This document shows, in pieces, positions 1-6,183 of a stretch of DNA of 11,610 nucleotides (positions are counted from its first letter, which is position 1; each line of letters starts with the position of its first letter). Under the pieces are notes generated by a model that saw only the letters and a list, made by a program, of their open reading frames with translations, did not search any database and had not been told where the DNA came from. Origin of the DNA: UMGS1781 sp045650705 (lineage in GTDB: Bacteria > Bacillota > Clostridia > TANB77 > CAG-508); contig JAZRRK010000035.1 in the NCBI GenBank assembly GCA_045650705.1, positions 1 to 11,610 on the forward strand. The letters are read 5' to 3'. Both the position numbers and the translations under genes were made by a program.

Positions 1-215
1 TAAGTTTCATGAGTATTATTATATTTTTTCATTTCTTCATTCATCGGTATTCCCTTAAGTGCGATGGCACCGCCGGTAATGCTGGCATGTAAATTGCTGA
101 ACAGACAATTATCAATCTTTACAAAATTTATTGCAATGGAATGTAATGCCGCACCATATTCTGACATAATGTTTTCAAATTTAGAGTTTTCCAATATTAA
201 CAATATGCTGAAACC
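1..215 (-). pseudogene. 5'-truncated right-handed beta-helix repeat protein fragment
   Basis: A minus-strand reading frame is open for 71 codons from 215 to the left edge and continues outside the window. The translation has the repeat rhythm of right-handed parallel beta-helix proteins: an 'NSKFEN' turn, 'GAALHS', then 'IDNCLFSN' and 'GGAIAL', roughly one coil every 25 residues. This pattern is typical of surface adhesin, Pmp-like or NosD-like proteins. Just upstream the frame is closed by an in-frame TAG (216-218), with no ribosome binding site and no start suited to a secreted protein, so the 5' end is missing. The fragment stops beside a GC-rich palindromic motif and is clearly less AT-rich than the rest of the window, which suggests acquired and then broken DNA. 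An internal ATG start cannot be excluded. The family call comes from repeat pattern only. Confidence 0.5.
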
Positions 216-218
216 CTA

Positions 219-257
219 AGGACAAAAACTCCGTCCCCGTGTCCCGCCAAAAGTCCT
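219..257. repeat. REP-like GC-rich palindromic motif
   Basis: Within otherwise very AT-rich DNA, this stretch is rich in GGAC/GTCC units: AGGAC at 219-223, CCGTCCCC at 231-238, GTGTCCCG at 240-247 and AGTCCT at 252-257. AGGAC and GTCCT at the two ends are inverted, and inner GGAC/GTCC pairs can also fold. On the minus strand it reads GGGACACGGGGACGG followed by a T-run and GTCC. That resembles the dispersed motifs found near REP-associated (IS200-like) tyrosine transposases in many genomes, as I remember them. No transposase is present in the window. Confidence 0.45.
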
Positions 258-263
258 AAATAT

Positions 264-707
264 TTATTGATTATTCTTTGTGTTATTTCCACATCTGCAT
301 ATTCCTTCAACTGCTTGATATACTTGTTGTCCATGAACCTCTTGATTATTAGCTAAATCTCCTAATGTAATTATTCCTACTATTGTGTTATTATCTACTA
401 CAGGAACTCTTTTAATTTGGCATTCGCACATTATGTTACTTGCTTCATTAACTTCAGCATCTGGTGTTATAGTATATACTTTTGTAGTCATAATTTCGCT
501 TACTGGTGTTTGATTTGCATCTTTATTACAAGCTACTCCTCTTAAAACTATATCTCTGTCTGTAATTAGTCCTACAACATTCTTATTTGTATCACATACT
601 GGAATACAACCTACATGTTGCTGTTGCATTATTTTTGCAGCTTCATTTATTGTAGCATTAGGATTAATACAAGACACTTGTGAACACATACAATCTTTAA
701 CCTTCAT
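264..707 (-). CDS. CBS-pair domain protein
   Basis: A 147-residue cytosolic protein made almost entirely of two CBS domains (about residues 7-58 and 72-122). Repeat 1 shows the usual order: TINEAAKIM, VGCIPVCD, then VVGLITDRDIVLRGVA. Repeat 2 shows IMTTKVYTITPDAEVNEA, IKRVPVVD and VGIITLGDLA. CBS pairs bind adenosyl ligands (AMP, ATP, SAM or related nucleotides) and act as energy or ligand sensors. With no enzymatic or channel domain attached, the partner is unknown. It resembles stand-alone CBS proteins such as the YhcV type of Firmicutes. It is unusually Cys-rich for a CBS protein (CMCSQVSC near the N-terminus, CRC near the end), which could mean metal or redox sensitivity (inference). The ATG at 707 is preceded by AAAGGAGAA. 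The gene lies 58 bp downstream of the Tyr/Pro-rich gene on the same strand. Confidence 0.9.
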   Translation of the reverse strand: MKVKDCMCSQVSCINPNATINEAAKIMQQQHVGCIPVCDTNKNVVGLITDRDIVLRGVACNKDANQTPVSEIMTTKVYTITPDAEVNEASNIMCECQIKRVPVVDNNTIVGIITLGDLANNQEVHGQQVYQAVEGICRCGNNTKNNQ

Positions 708-765
708 ACATTTCTCCTTTCATAATAATATTATTTATTTTAAAAGGAAAAATATACATCTTTTA

Positions 766-1296
766 TTAATATGGTCTCCATTGTGACCTTTGATTATATG
801 GCGGTTGCATTGGTGGTCTAGGTGGTCTTGGTGGTGGCATTTGACCAGGTCTATTTGGTCTTCCTAGTTCTCTTAAAATCAGTATTCTTATTAAATCTCT
901 TAATAAAAAATTACTTTGTCTTGTTTCACTTCGTACTTCTGGCTCTTTTGCATTTGGATTTCTTACATCTCCATTCTTTAAAACAGTTCTTGTATTGTTA
1001 TTTACTGTAGTTTGTCTTTCTTCTGGTTCCACATTTAAATATATTTCTTCTGTCATCCTATCTATTAAATCTCGTGTAATTTCTCTTTGGCTATTTTGTG
1101 TGCAAACTTTACATACCATAGGATACACTATTCTGTATATCTCTGGATACATACTTTCTATAACTTCGTTATTTACATTATTACGATTATTCAAATATTC
1201 CATATCATAATAGTAATCGTTATATGTATTTGTATAAATATTATTTGGAACTTGATTATATCCTAGAACACTTCTCATATATTCTTCATAATCCAT
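766..1296 (-). CDS. Tyr/Asn-rich protein with proline-rich tail, function unknown
   Basis: A 176-residue protein that I do not recognise by name. Residues 1-45 are rich in Tyr and Asn. The central part has a distinctive YPEIYRIVYPMVCKVC stretch (about 50-65) followed by a predicted helix (TRDLIDRMTEEIY). A charged linker leads to a short hydrophobic helix (LLRDLIRILILRELG). The last ~30 residues are Pro/Arg-rich (PPPRPPRPP). No signal peptide or clear transmembrane segment is visible. The composition resembles small spore-coat or spore-associated proteins of Clostridia, and a CATATAATA sequence upstream fits a sporulation-type -10; both are only hints. The start has a strong GGAGGG ribosome binding site. 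The gene lies directly downstream of the ispD terminator, so it is probably a separate transcription unit. Confidence 0.75.
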   Translation of the reverse strand: MDYEEYMRSVLGYNQVPNNIYTNTYNDYYYDMEYLNNRNNVNNEVIESMYPEIYRIVYPMVCKVCTQNSQREITRDLIDRMTEEIYLNVEPEERQTTVNNNTRTVLKNGDVRNPNAKEPEVRSETRQSNFLLRDLIRILILRELGRPNRPGQMPPPRPPRPPMQPPYNQRSQWRPY

Positions 1297-1304
1297 TTTT
1301 TACC

Positions 1305-1334
1305 CTCCTATAATGTTTTCTTTTTTATTATATG
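1305..1334 (-). promoter_or_regulatory. Candidate promoter -10 and ribosome binding site of the Tyr/Pro-rich gene
   Basis: On the minus strand a perfect TATAAT lies at 1332-1327, inside CATATAATA (1334-1326). This follows the ispD terminator, and AGGAGGG with good spacing precedes the ATG at 1296. No good -35 for the vegetative sigma factor is seen 17 bp upstream. CATATAATA also fits the CATAnnnTA -10 consensus of the sporulation sigma factor SigK (SigE is related), so control in the mother cell is possible but unproven. Confidence 0.4.
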
Positions 1335-1342
1335 CAAAACAT

Positions 1343-1369
1343 AAAAAAAAAGCACTTTTTAAGTGCTTT
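1343..1369 (-). terminator. Rho-independent terminator of the ispFED operon
   Basis: A perfect 9-bp stem AAAGCACTT/AAGTGCTTT (1349-1357 and 1361-1369) with a 3-nt loop is followed on the minus strand by nine T residues. The stem overlaps the ispD stop codon (1368-1370), so termination is placed immediately at the end of the operon. Confidence 0.9.
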
Positions 1370-2033
1370 AATTTAAAAATTGTTTTACTAAATCTGTGTC
1401 ATCTGGAGTAGTTACTTTTATATTTGTGTAATCTCCTTCTATTAATTTAACATCTTTTCCAATAAGTTCTAGCAACATGCAGTCATCTGTGATTTCTTTA
1501 TTTTTTTCAAATTCTATGTGTGCCTGTAATAATATATCTTTTTTAAAACATTGCGGTGTTTGCACTATCCAAGTATTTTTTCTGGCCGTTGTATTTATTA
1601 CAATATCATTATCGTCTGATATTTTTATTGTGTCCTTTGATTTCACTGCGATTGTTGCTCCATCATATTTTTTCATTGTTTCTATACATTTATTAATATA
1701 TTCTTGCTTAATAACAGGTCTTGCACCATCATGTATTATGACTATGCTAGATTTTGATTCTTTAATACAATTATATACAGACTCTTGTCTTGTTTTTCCA
1801 CCTTCTATAAGTTTTATTGGCTTTTTTGTATAATTTTCTATAATTCCATTTACAAAAATTTTCTCTTCTTTCTTCACAGCTACAATAATTTCATCAATTA
1901 ATTCATTCTCAACAAATTGTTTTAAGCTATACTCTAATATATATTTTCCATTTACTTTTTCAAAGTTTTTATTTGTATTTTTTTCAAATCTTGTACTATT
2001 ACCAGCCACTAATATTATCCCTGTTACTGACAT
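1368..2033 (-). CDS. ispD: 2-C-methyl-D-erythritol 4-phosphate cytidylyltransferase
   Basis: Third enzyme of the MEP pathway: it joins CTP and MEP to give CDP-methylerythritol plus pyrophosphate, in the cytosol. The 221-residue length is normal. The N-terminal nucleotide loop is VAGNSTR (10-15), with Arg15 and Lys22 at the places of the catalytic Arg and Lys. Also present are GGKTRQESV (78-86), HDGARP (101-106), TARKNTWIVQTPQ and EITDD, and the C-terminal NIKVTTPDD signature. The loop has Ser where most family members have the second Gly of AGxGxR, and the segment after it is unusually Asn/Lys-rich. The start ATG overlaps the end of ispE by 10 nt (ATGTCAGTAA), with AGGAAAG upstream, so translation is coupled. 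It is the last gene of the ispF-ispE-ispD operon. Confidence 0.95.
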   Translation of the reverse strand: MSVTGIILVAGNSTRFEKNTNKNFEKVNGKYILEYSLKQFVENELIDEIIVAVKKEEKIFVNGIIENYTKKPIKLIEGGKTRQESVYNCIKESKSSIVIIHDGARPVIKQEYINKCIETMKKYDGATIAVKSKDTIKISDDNDIVINTTARKNTWIVQTPQCFKKDILLQAHIEFEKNKEITDDCMLLELIGKDVKLIEGDYTNIKVTTPDDTDLVKQFLN

Positions 2034-2896
2034 ATTCTTTCCTTTCTATTATATGATGTACAAATATATATTTCATATTTCGACTTTAGAATCTCATATG
2101 CTCGTTTTGCTTCAATTTTATTTCTAAAAATTCCATATACGCATGAACCTGAACCTGTCATCAATGTGCCTATTGCACCATTTTTAGTTAATTCATTTTT
2201 TAGTTCTTTTATTGTATATTTTTCTTCAACTACATCTTCGAATACATTATATAAGTTATCACATAATAATTTAATATTTTCTGTTTCTAAAGCTTCTACC
2301 ATTGGTTCTGAGACTTCGATTTTTCTTAAACGCTTTGTTTCATCTATTTTTTTAAACATATTTTTTGTAGAATACGATATCTTCGGTTTTATTACTAAAA
2401 TATAGTATTTAAATGTTGTATTTATCTTTGTTATTATTTCACCTATTCCTTCTCCTTTTACTGCTACATTATAATAACAAGGACACACATCTGCTCCTAA
2501 AGTTTTTCCTAAATTAATTAATTCATTTTCTTTTAGCTTTAAATTATATAGTTTGTTCACAGCAAGTATAAAGCTTGCACAATCTGTACTTCCTCCTGCT
2601 AATCCCGCTTCCGTTGGTATCCTTTTATTTAGCGTTACTCTTATTCCTTTTATTGTTTTGTACTCTTCTTTTAGTTTTATATAAGCTTTATATATTATAT
2701 TATCTTCTAAACTTACATTTTTTAAATTACTTATCAACTCTAATGTTTCACCATTAGTTTTTTCTATATATAATTCATCATATAAATTGATTTTTTGAAA
2801 TATTGATTCTAAATTATGATAATTATCTGGTCTCTTATCTAGAACATTTAATGTTAAGTTTATCTTTGCTCTAGCCTTTGTATATATTTTTTCCAA
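2024..2896 (-). CDS. ispE: 4-diphosphocytidyl-2-C-methyl-D-erythritol kinase
   Basis: GHMP-family kinase of the MEP pathway that phosphorylates the 2-hydroxyl of CDP-methylerythritol with ATP. From the start chosen here it is 290 residues, normal for IspE. Motifs in order: KARAKINLTLNV with catalytic Lys11, RPDNYHNL (family RxDGYHxL, here Gly to Asn), the ATP loop PTEAGLAGGSTDCA (94-107), GADV with catalytic Asp136, and the C-terminal LMTGSGSCVYG. The longer frame from an ATG at 2932 overlaps ispF by 22 nt. I prefer TTG at 2896-2894: GAGAGG lies 8 nt upstream, and the protein then begins at the usual EKIYTKARAKIN. This places it 14 nt after the ispF stop. It overlaps ispD by 10 nt. Confidence 0.93.
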   Translation of the reverse strand: MEKIYTKARAKINLTLNVLDKRPDNYHNLESIFQKINLYDELYIEKTNGETLELISNLKNVSLEDNIIYKAYIKLKEEYKTIKGIRVTLNKRIPTEAGLAGGSTDCASFILAVNKLYNLKLKENELINLGKTLGADVCPCYYNVAVKGEGIGEIITKINTTFKYYILVIKPKISYSTKNMFKKIDETKRLRKIEVSEPMVEALETENIKLLCDNLYNVFEDVVEEKYTIKELKNELTKNGAIGTLMTGSGSCVYGIFRNKIEAKRAYEILKSKYEIYICTSYNRKERICQ

Positions 2897-2910
2897 AATA
2901 TCAGTCCTCT

Positions 2911-3375
2911 CTATTCTGATGTTACAATACATATAACACTTATTCCATTGCCCTTTCCTACTTCTGTAAGTCCTTCACCTGATGTAGCAGTTATTCCTAT
3001 ATTGTTTGAGCTTATATTTAAAATTCTAGATATGTTATTTCTCATCTCTTCTATTTTAGGAGTTATTTTTGGAATTCTACACTCTATTGATATTGATACA
3101 TGTACAATTTTTGAATGTAAATATTCTAGTGCTACTTTTAAGTACTCCTCACTATTTGTAATGCCTTTTTCACATAATTTATCTGTTTTTTCTCCCAATA
3201 TATTTTTACAAGTTATTCCAGAAATAGCATTTGTAAGTGCATGTAATACCACATCAGCGTCACTATTCCCCAGTAATCCTGGAGCTCCTTCAAAAAATAT
3301 TCCTCCTAATACTAATCTTTTACTCTTGTTTTCAAAATCGAATTTATGACTATCTTGACCTATTCCAACCTTCAT
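2911..3375 (-). CDS. ispF: 2-C-methyl-D-erythritol 2,4-cyclodiphosphate synthase (divergent subtype)
   Basis: Converts CDP-methylerythritol 2-phosphate to the cyclic diphosphate with loss of CMP; the family is a homotrimer with Zn and a divalent cation. 154 residues, normal length. Asp8 and His10 (GQDSH) and His45 (DADVVLHAL) match the metal ligands, and ITATSGEGLTEVGKG matches the C-terminal KATTTEGLGFTGRG block with its Glu. It is not typical. The usual AHSD/GHSD is GNSD here (His to Asn at 37), and the DIG-x-x-FPDTD stretch is replaced by NILGEKTD. This matches a known-looking divergent branch with IGQDSH and GNSDADV rather than a decayed gene, since the frame is intact and heads an operon with ispE and ispD. 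ATG at 3375 has GAGGT 6 nt upstream. Confidence 0.93.
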   Translation of the reverse strand: MKVGIGQDSHKFDFENKSKRLVLGGIFFEGAPGLLGNSDADVVLHALTNAISGITCKNILGEKTDKLCEKGITNSEEYLKVALEYLHSKIVHVSISIECRIPKITPKIEEMRNNISRILNISSNNIGITATSGEGLTEVGKGNGISVICIVTSE

Positions 3376-3400
3376 ATGTATACCTCAACTTTCGTAATAT

Positions 3401-3429
3401 ATTATATTTTATAACATATCAAAAAGCAA
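3401..3429 (-). promoter_or_regulatory. Promoter of the ispF-ispE-ispD operon
   Basis: On the minus strand a TTGCTT -35 (3429-3424) and a perfect TATAAT -10 (3406-3401) are separated by exactly 17 bp. The predicted start near 3394 leaves a leader of about 19 nt that carries the GAGGT ribosome binding site at 3386-3382. No riboswitch-size leader is available. Confidence 0.75.
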
Positions 3430-3471
3430 TGTTTTTTTCAAACTTGAATTAAAAGGAATTATTTACTTACA

Positions 3472-3504
3472 AACAAATAAAGAGGCAATGCCTCTTTATT
3501 TGTT
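3472..3504 (-). terminator. Terminator-like hairpin at the end of the HNH gene
   Basis: A perfect 15-bp inverted repeat AACAAATAAAGAGGC/GCCTCTTTATTTGTT has a 3-nt loop (3487-3489). It overlaps the HNH stop codon (3496-3498). On the minus strand the stem runs into TTTGTTTGTAAG, a weak U-tract, so termination is likely but not textbook. It separates the HNH unit from the ispFED promoter about 45 bp downstream. Confidence 0.7.
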
Positions 3505-4143
3505 AAATATTACTTCCACATTTTCAAGTACAATGGTAGGAATTCTAGAAATATTATTGTTCTTTGCAAACATTAATACCAAAAATCCATCAAGTAAATA
3601 ATTGTTTTTGTCTACAATAATTGGATACGGTATATGTCCATATTCCCTATAAAAAGTTTCTATTTTTGAATACTTTTTACCTTTATAAGATTCATTCATT
3701 AAGAGAGTTACTAATATTGTATCAATCCTTTTAGAAGTAATCCATTTCTTAGGTAAATAATACCCTTTTTTTACTTTACGATTTTCATTGTTTTGCAAAA
3801 ATCTACATCTTATAATTTTTTGTTGTTTCTCTGGTGCAGCTAGAATTTGCCGATATTGTTTTTCTGTTATGTTTCCTTTCTGAGTATTGCAATGTGCACA
3901 AGAAGGTGCTAAATTGTTTGGTATTGTTGGTCCACCTAAATCTTGTGGATATAGATGATCCATCGTCACCTCTTCTCTTTTTAGCTTTCTGCCACAATAC
4001 CAACAGTTACTACCTTTATTATCCAATGTTAGCTTGTGAACAAAATCCCGCCAACTTACAAGTGATGAAATCTTTATAATTCCATCCTCAATTTTTACTT
4101 TCCCATTATTATAGTTAAATTTTGCTGGTAAATCGATAGTCAT
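3496..4143 (-). CDS. HNH endonuclease with C-terminal ParB/Srx-like domain
   Basis: A 215-residue predicted DNA-binding nuclease. Residues 47-91 form a zinc-ribbon HNH module: Cys47-x2-Cys50, Asp62-His63 (TMDHLYPQDLGG), Asn77 (IPNNLAPSC) and Cys82-x2-Cys85 followed by NTQKGN. Residues about 158-210 look like a ParB/sulfiredoxin-type fold: IPYPIIVDKNNYLLDGF, then AKNNNISRIPTIVLENV. The Arg of the canonical DGHxR box is absent. The middle (110-150) is Lys/Arg-rich, with YYLPKKWI. Similar HNH plus ParB-like proteins occur in Firmicutes, as I recall, without a firm role. I chose ATG 4143 over ATG 4158 because a perfect GGAGGT (4156-4151) lies inside the longer frame, 7 nt before 4143. The gene has its own promoter and terminator, so it is a self-contained unit. 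Confidence 0.8.
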   Translation of the reverse strand: MTIDLPAKFNYNNGKVKIEDGIIKISSLVSWRDFVHKLTLDNKGSNCWYCGRKLKREEVTMDHLYPQDLGGPTIPNNLAPSCAHCNTQKGNITEKQYRQILAAPEKQQKIIRCRFLQNNENRKVKKGYYLPKKWITSKRIDTILVTLLMNESYKGKKYSKIETFYREYGHIPYPIIVDKNNYLLDGFLVLMFAKNNNISRIPTIVLENVEVIFNK

Positions 4144-4150
4144 CCTACTT

Positions 4151-4202
4151 ACCTCCATAATTTATTTGACATAATTATATATTATTGTTTTTTAAATTAC
4201 AA
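4151..4202 (-). promoter_or_regulatory. Promoter and ribosome binding site of the HNH gene
   Basis: On the minus strand a TTGTAA -35 (4202-4197) and a TATAAT -10 (4179-4174) are spaced 17 bp apart, predicting a start near 4167. The GGAGGT at 4156-4151 is the only good ribosome binding site and selects ATG 4143. The -35 sits within 10 bp of the SDR stop codon, so the HNH unit follows the upstream operon closely but is transcribed on its own. Confidence 0.7.
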
Positions 4203-4207
4203 TACTT

Positions 4208-4963
4208 TTACTCTTTTTTTCTTTTTTGATTAGCATATACAACTTTCATAGTTAATTTATCTGGAGATACTTTACTTAATATTCTTAGAATTTTTATTTT
4301 TAAACCAGGAACAATAATCATTTTTCCTTTCAAAGTATTGTCTATTGCATATTTTGATACATATTCACTTGATAGAGCTTTTATGCTGAATTTTACATTT
4401 GCTACATTATTAAAATTAGTTGCAACTGGTCCTGGGCATAATGCACTAATAGTAACATTTGACTTTTTCTTTTTTAATTCTTCATATATACTCTCTGTAA
4501 GTCTTAATACATATGCTTTAGATGAATAATATGTTGCCATTAACGGTCCTGGTGAAGTTCCTGCTATTGAAGATACATTCAATATTCTACCATTATCTCT
4601 ATTAATCATATCTTTTAAAAATAACTTTGTTAATATATGGACTGCTATAATATTAGTATTTATTAAATCTATTTCTTTTTCTAAATCTGTTTCATTAAAA
4701 TTTCCAAATATTCCAAATCCTGCATTATTTACTACTAAATCTATATTCTCATCTTGCAAATTCTTATGCAATTCTATACATACTTCTTTTTTAGTTAAAT
4801 CTGCTGATATAGCTTTTACTCTATCACCTAATTCATTGTGTAAATCTTCCAATTTTTTAGTATCTCTTCCTACTGCAAATACTTCATATCCTAGTTCAAC
4901 TAAGTATCTAGTCATGTCTCGTCCTATACCTGATGATGCTCCTGTTACTAATGCTTTTTTCAT
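4208..4963 (-). CDS. Short-chain dehydrogenase/reductase, NAD(P)-dependent
   Basis: A 251-residue classical SDR, expected to be a soluble oxidoreductase acting on a carbonyl or alcohol substrate that cannot be predicted. Cofactor site: TGASSGIG (7-14), with Arg33 after the second strand (AVGRD) favouring NADP(H), and Asp55-Leu56 at the adenine site. NNAG is at 79-82 and the structural Asn at 104. The catalytic set is Ser131/132 in NVSSIAG and Tyr145-x3-Lys149, followed by CPGPVATNF. The C-terminus is basic (QKRKKE). Members of this branch are related to DltE/YkvO-like reductases. The start has AAGGAGAG just upstream and lies 11 nt after the stop of the radical SAM gene, so the two are very likely co-transcribed and coupled. 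A functional link between them is only inferred from that. Confidence 0.9.
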   Translation of the reverse strand: MKKALVTGASSGIGRDMTRYLVELGYEVFAVGRDTKKLEDLHNELGDRVKAISADLTKKEVCIELHKNLQDENIDLVVNNAGFGIFGNFNETDLEKEIDLINTNIIAVHILTKLFLKDMINRDNGRILNVSSIAGTSPGPLMATYYSSKAYVLRLTESIYEELKKKKSNVTISALCPGPVATNFNNVANVKFSIKALSSEYVSKYAIDNTLKGKMIIVPGLKIKILRILSKVSPDKLTMKVVYANQKRKKE

Positions 4964-4974
4964 AAAATCTCTCC

Positions 4975-5880
4975 TTACACCTTATTTTTATACCAGCTTT
5001 TAAAATCTGGCACATACTCTTCTTCATGTTCTCCTAATTCTTGTACATATCCATTATTTAAATTTAGTGAATATAGATAATTCACTATTTCATTGTATTC
5101 TTTACTATTAAGCTTTCTATTTATTTCTGGAAATTGTTTTGCACGATGTGTTGGAAAGTATTGAGCCATAACACTTACATAAATATTGTTATCCATATTT
5201 TCACTTACCCATTTTAACACATCTTTCGAATTTTGAATTTGGTTTGGTAATATTAAATGCCTTATCATCAAACCTTTTTTCATTATTCCATTATCATCTA
5301 TAACTGGTTTTCCAACTTGATTATACATTTCTTGTATTGCTAATGTTGCATTTTCAAAATAATCTTTTATATTAGAATATTTATATGCAACTTCATTATT
5401 ACTATACTTCAAATCTGGTAAATAAATATCTATATATCCTTTTAATGCTTTTATTGTTTTAACATTTTCATAGCCATTTGAATTATACACAATTGGAATA
5501 TTTAAACCATTTTTTCTTGCAATTTTTATAGCTTCTATAATTTGATATACATACATTGTTGGTGTAACTAAATTTATATTCTCTACTTTTTTCTCTTGTT
5601 GTGACAAAAATATTTCAGCAAGTTCTTGTATTGTTATCTCTTTACCATTTCCTAATTGGCTTATTTCATAGTTTTGGCAAAATACACAATTCAAATTGCA
5701 ATTTGAAAAAAATATTGTTCCTGAGCCATTGTTTCCGCTTATGCAAGGTTCTTCAAAATTGTGCGTTGATACTAATGCTATTTTAACTTTATCAGTTGCT
5801 TTACATCTACCAACTTTTTTTTCTAATCTATTAACACCACAATTATGTGGACAAATATTGCATCGTTCTAACTCTTCCAT
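4975..5880 (-). CDS. Radical SAM protein of the PflX/PflA-like family (COG1313 type)
   Basis: A 301-residue radical SAM enzyme. The N-terminus carries a Cys-rich motif CNICPHNC (Cys7, 10, 14) plus GRC (Cys26), typical of the putative pyruvate formate-lyase activating-enzyme group. Next comes the radical SAM cluster motif Cys61-x3-Cys65-x2-Cys68 (CNLNCVFCQN), which should hold a 4Fe-4S cluster and cleave SAM. Later blocks include VTPTMYVYQI, VYNSNGYE, DIYLPDLKYS and GLMIRHLILPNQ, all characteristic of this family. Its substrate is not established, and no pyruvate formate-lyase gene is visible here, so a glycyl-radical role should not be assumed. ATG 5880 follows AAAGGAG with a 7-nt spacer. It is the first gene of a two-gene operon with the SDR. 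Its leader contains, or lies opposite, the structured element at 5919-6088. Confidence 0.88.
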   Translation of the reverse strand: MEELERCNICPHNCGVNRLEKKVGRCKATDKVKIALVSTHNFEEPCISGNNGSGTIFFSNCNLNCVFCQNYEISQLGNGKEITIQELAEIFLSQQEKKVENINLVTPTMYVYQIIEAIKIARKNGLNIPIVYNSNGYENVKTIKALKGYIDIYLPDLKYSNNEVAYKYSNIKDYFENATLAIQEMYNQVGKPVIDDNGIMKKGLMIRHLILPNQIQNSKDVLKWVSENMDNNIYVSVMAQYFPTHRAKQFPEINRKLNSKEYNEIVNYLYSLNLNNGYVQELGEHEEEYVPDFKSWYKNKV

Positions 5881-5918
5881 TTAAATGCTCCTTTAATGTC
5901 TTATATCTCTTACTATCA

Positions 5919-6088
5919 AATCTAATACTAAATTATATAGATTGCAAACAAGGTCGACCCCATGAGTAGCCGGAGGCGTGCAATTATTATTCCAATGCTA
6001 GTTATCGTAATAATTTATTAGAACCTAGTAGTTAATAAACCGCTTCTGGAGACCGCAAGTTAAAATCTATATAATTTAGTATTAGATT
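5919..6088. ncRNA. Candidate structured RNA closed by a perfect 25-bp inverted repeat
   Basis: The arms at 5919-5943 and 6064-6088 are perfectly complementary over 25 bp. Inside is a GC-rich core unlike the AT-rich surroundings. On the plus strand GGTC 5952-5955 pairs with GACC 6051-6054. A 14-nt unpaired stretch (GACCCCATGAGTAG) follows, then a 9-bp helix 5970-5978/6041-6049 containing two G-U pairs. Two apical hairpins sit above it: 5982-5989/6008-6015, and one at 6015-6038. Both apical loops contain CTAG and could kiss. On the minus strand the two wobbles become A-C mismatches, favouring a plus-strand RNA. The best promoter nearby, however, is on the minus strand (6111-6103), which would make this the radical SAM leader. 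No gene fits this stretch. I cannot assign a family; 6S RNA, raiA-type RNA or a new motif are all open. Confidence 0.6.
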
Positions 6089-6102
6089 GATTAGACAAAC
6101 CT

Positions 6103-6111
6103 ATTATATCA
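6103..6111 (-). promoter_or_regulatory. Extended -10 promoter upstream of the structured RNA and radical SAM operon
   Basis: On the minus strand TGATATAAT is an exact extended -10 (TGnTATAAT), which needs little -35 sequence. Only a weak ATGTAA is found 17 bp upstream. Transcription would begin near 6096, a few nucleotides before the 25-bp repeat arm at 6088. That would give the radical SAM mRNA a leader of about 215 nt containing the folded element. Confidence 0.55.
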
Positions 6112-6137
6112 TAATTCCACAAATATTACATTTATTA

Positions 6138-6166
6138 TTGACGAAAAATATTATTCATTGTAAAAT
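6138..6166 (+). promoter_or_regulatory. Promoter of the HD-GYP gene
   Basis: TTGACG (6138-6143) and TAAAAT (6161-6166) are separated by 17 bp, close to the vegetative consensus. The predicted transcription start near 6173 is only about 11 nt before the ATG at 6184. The leader would therefore be very short, or translation would start at a later ATG (6199). Confidence 0.6.
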
Positions 6167-6183
6167 TATCTTAGGTGTTGATT

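Noticed and set aside
822..1210. Plus-strand open frames opposite the Tyr/Pro-rich gene
   Set aside because: Translations are Leu/Phe/Ser-rich low-complexity shadows of an AT-rich minus-strand gene, with no ribosome binding site.
2948..3452. Plus-strand open frames opposite ispF
   Set aside because: They overlap a clear enzyme gene on the other strand, lack ribosome binding sites and show no family features.
3803..4003. 66-codon minus-strand frame inside the HNH gene
   Set aside because: It is the other frame of the zinc/HNH region; the HNH frame has all the motifs and the good ribosome binding site.
5881..6174. Known riboswitch such as c-di-GMP, SAM, THF or T-box
   Set aside because: The conserved cores I remember for these classes are not found on either strand; left as an unassigned RNA.
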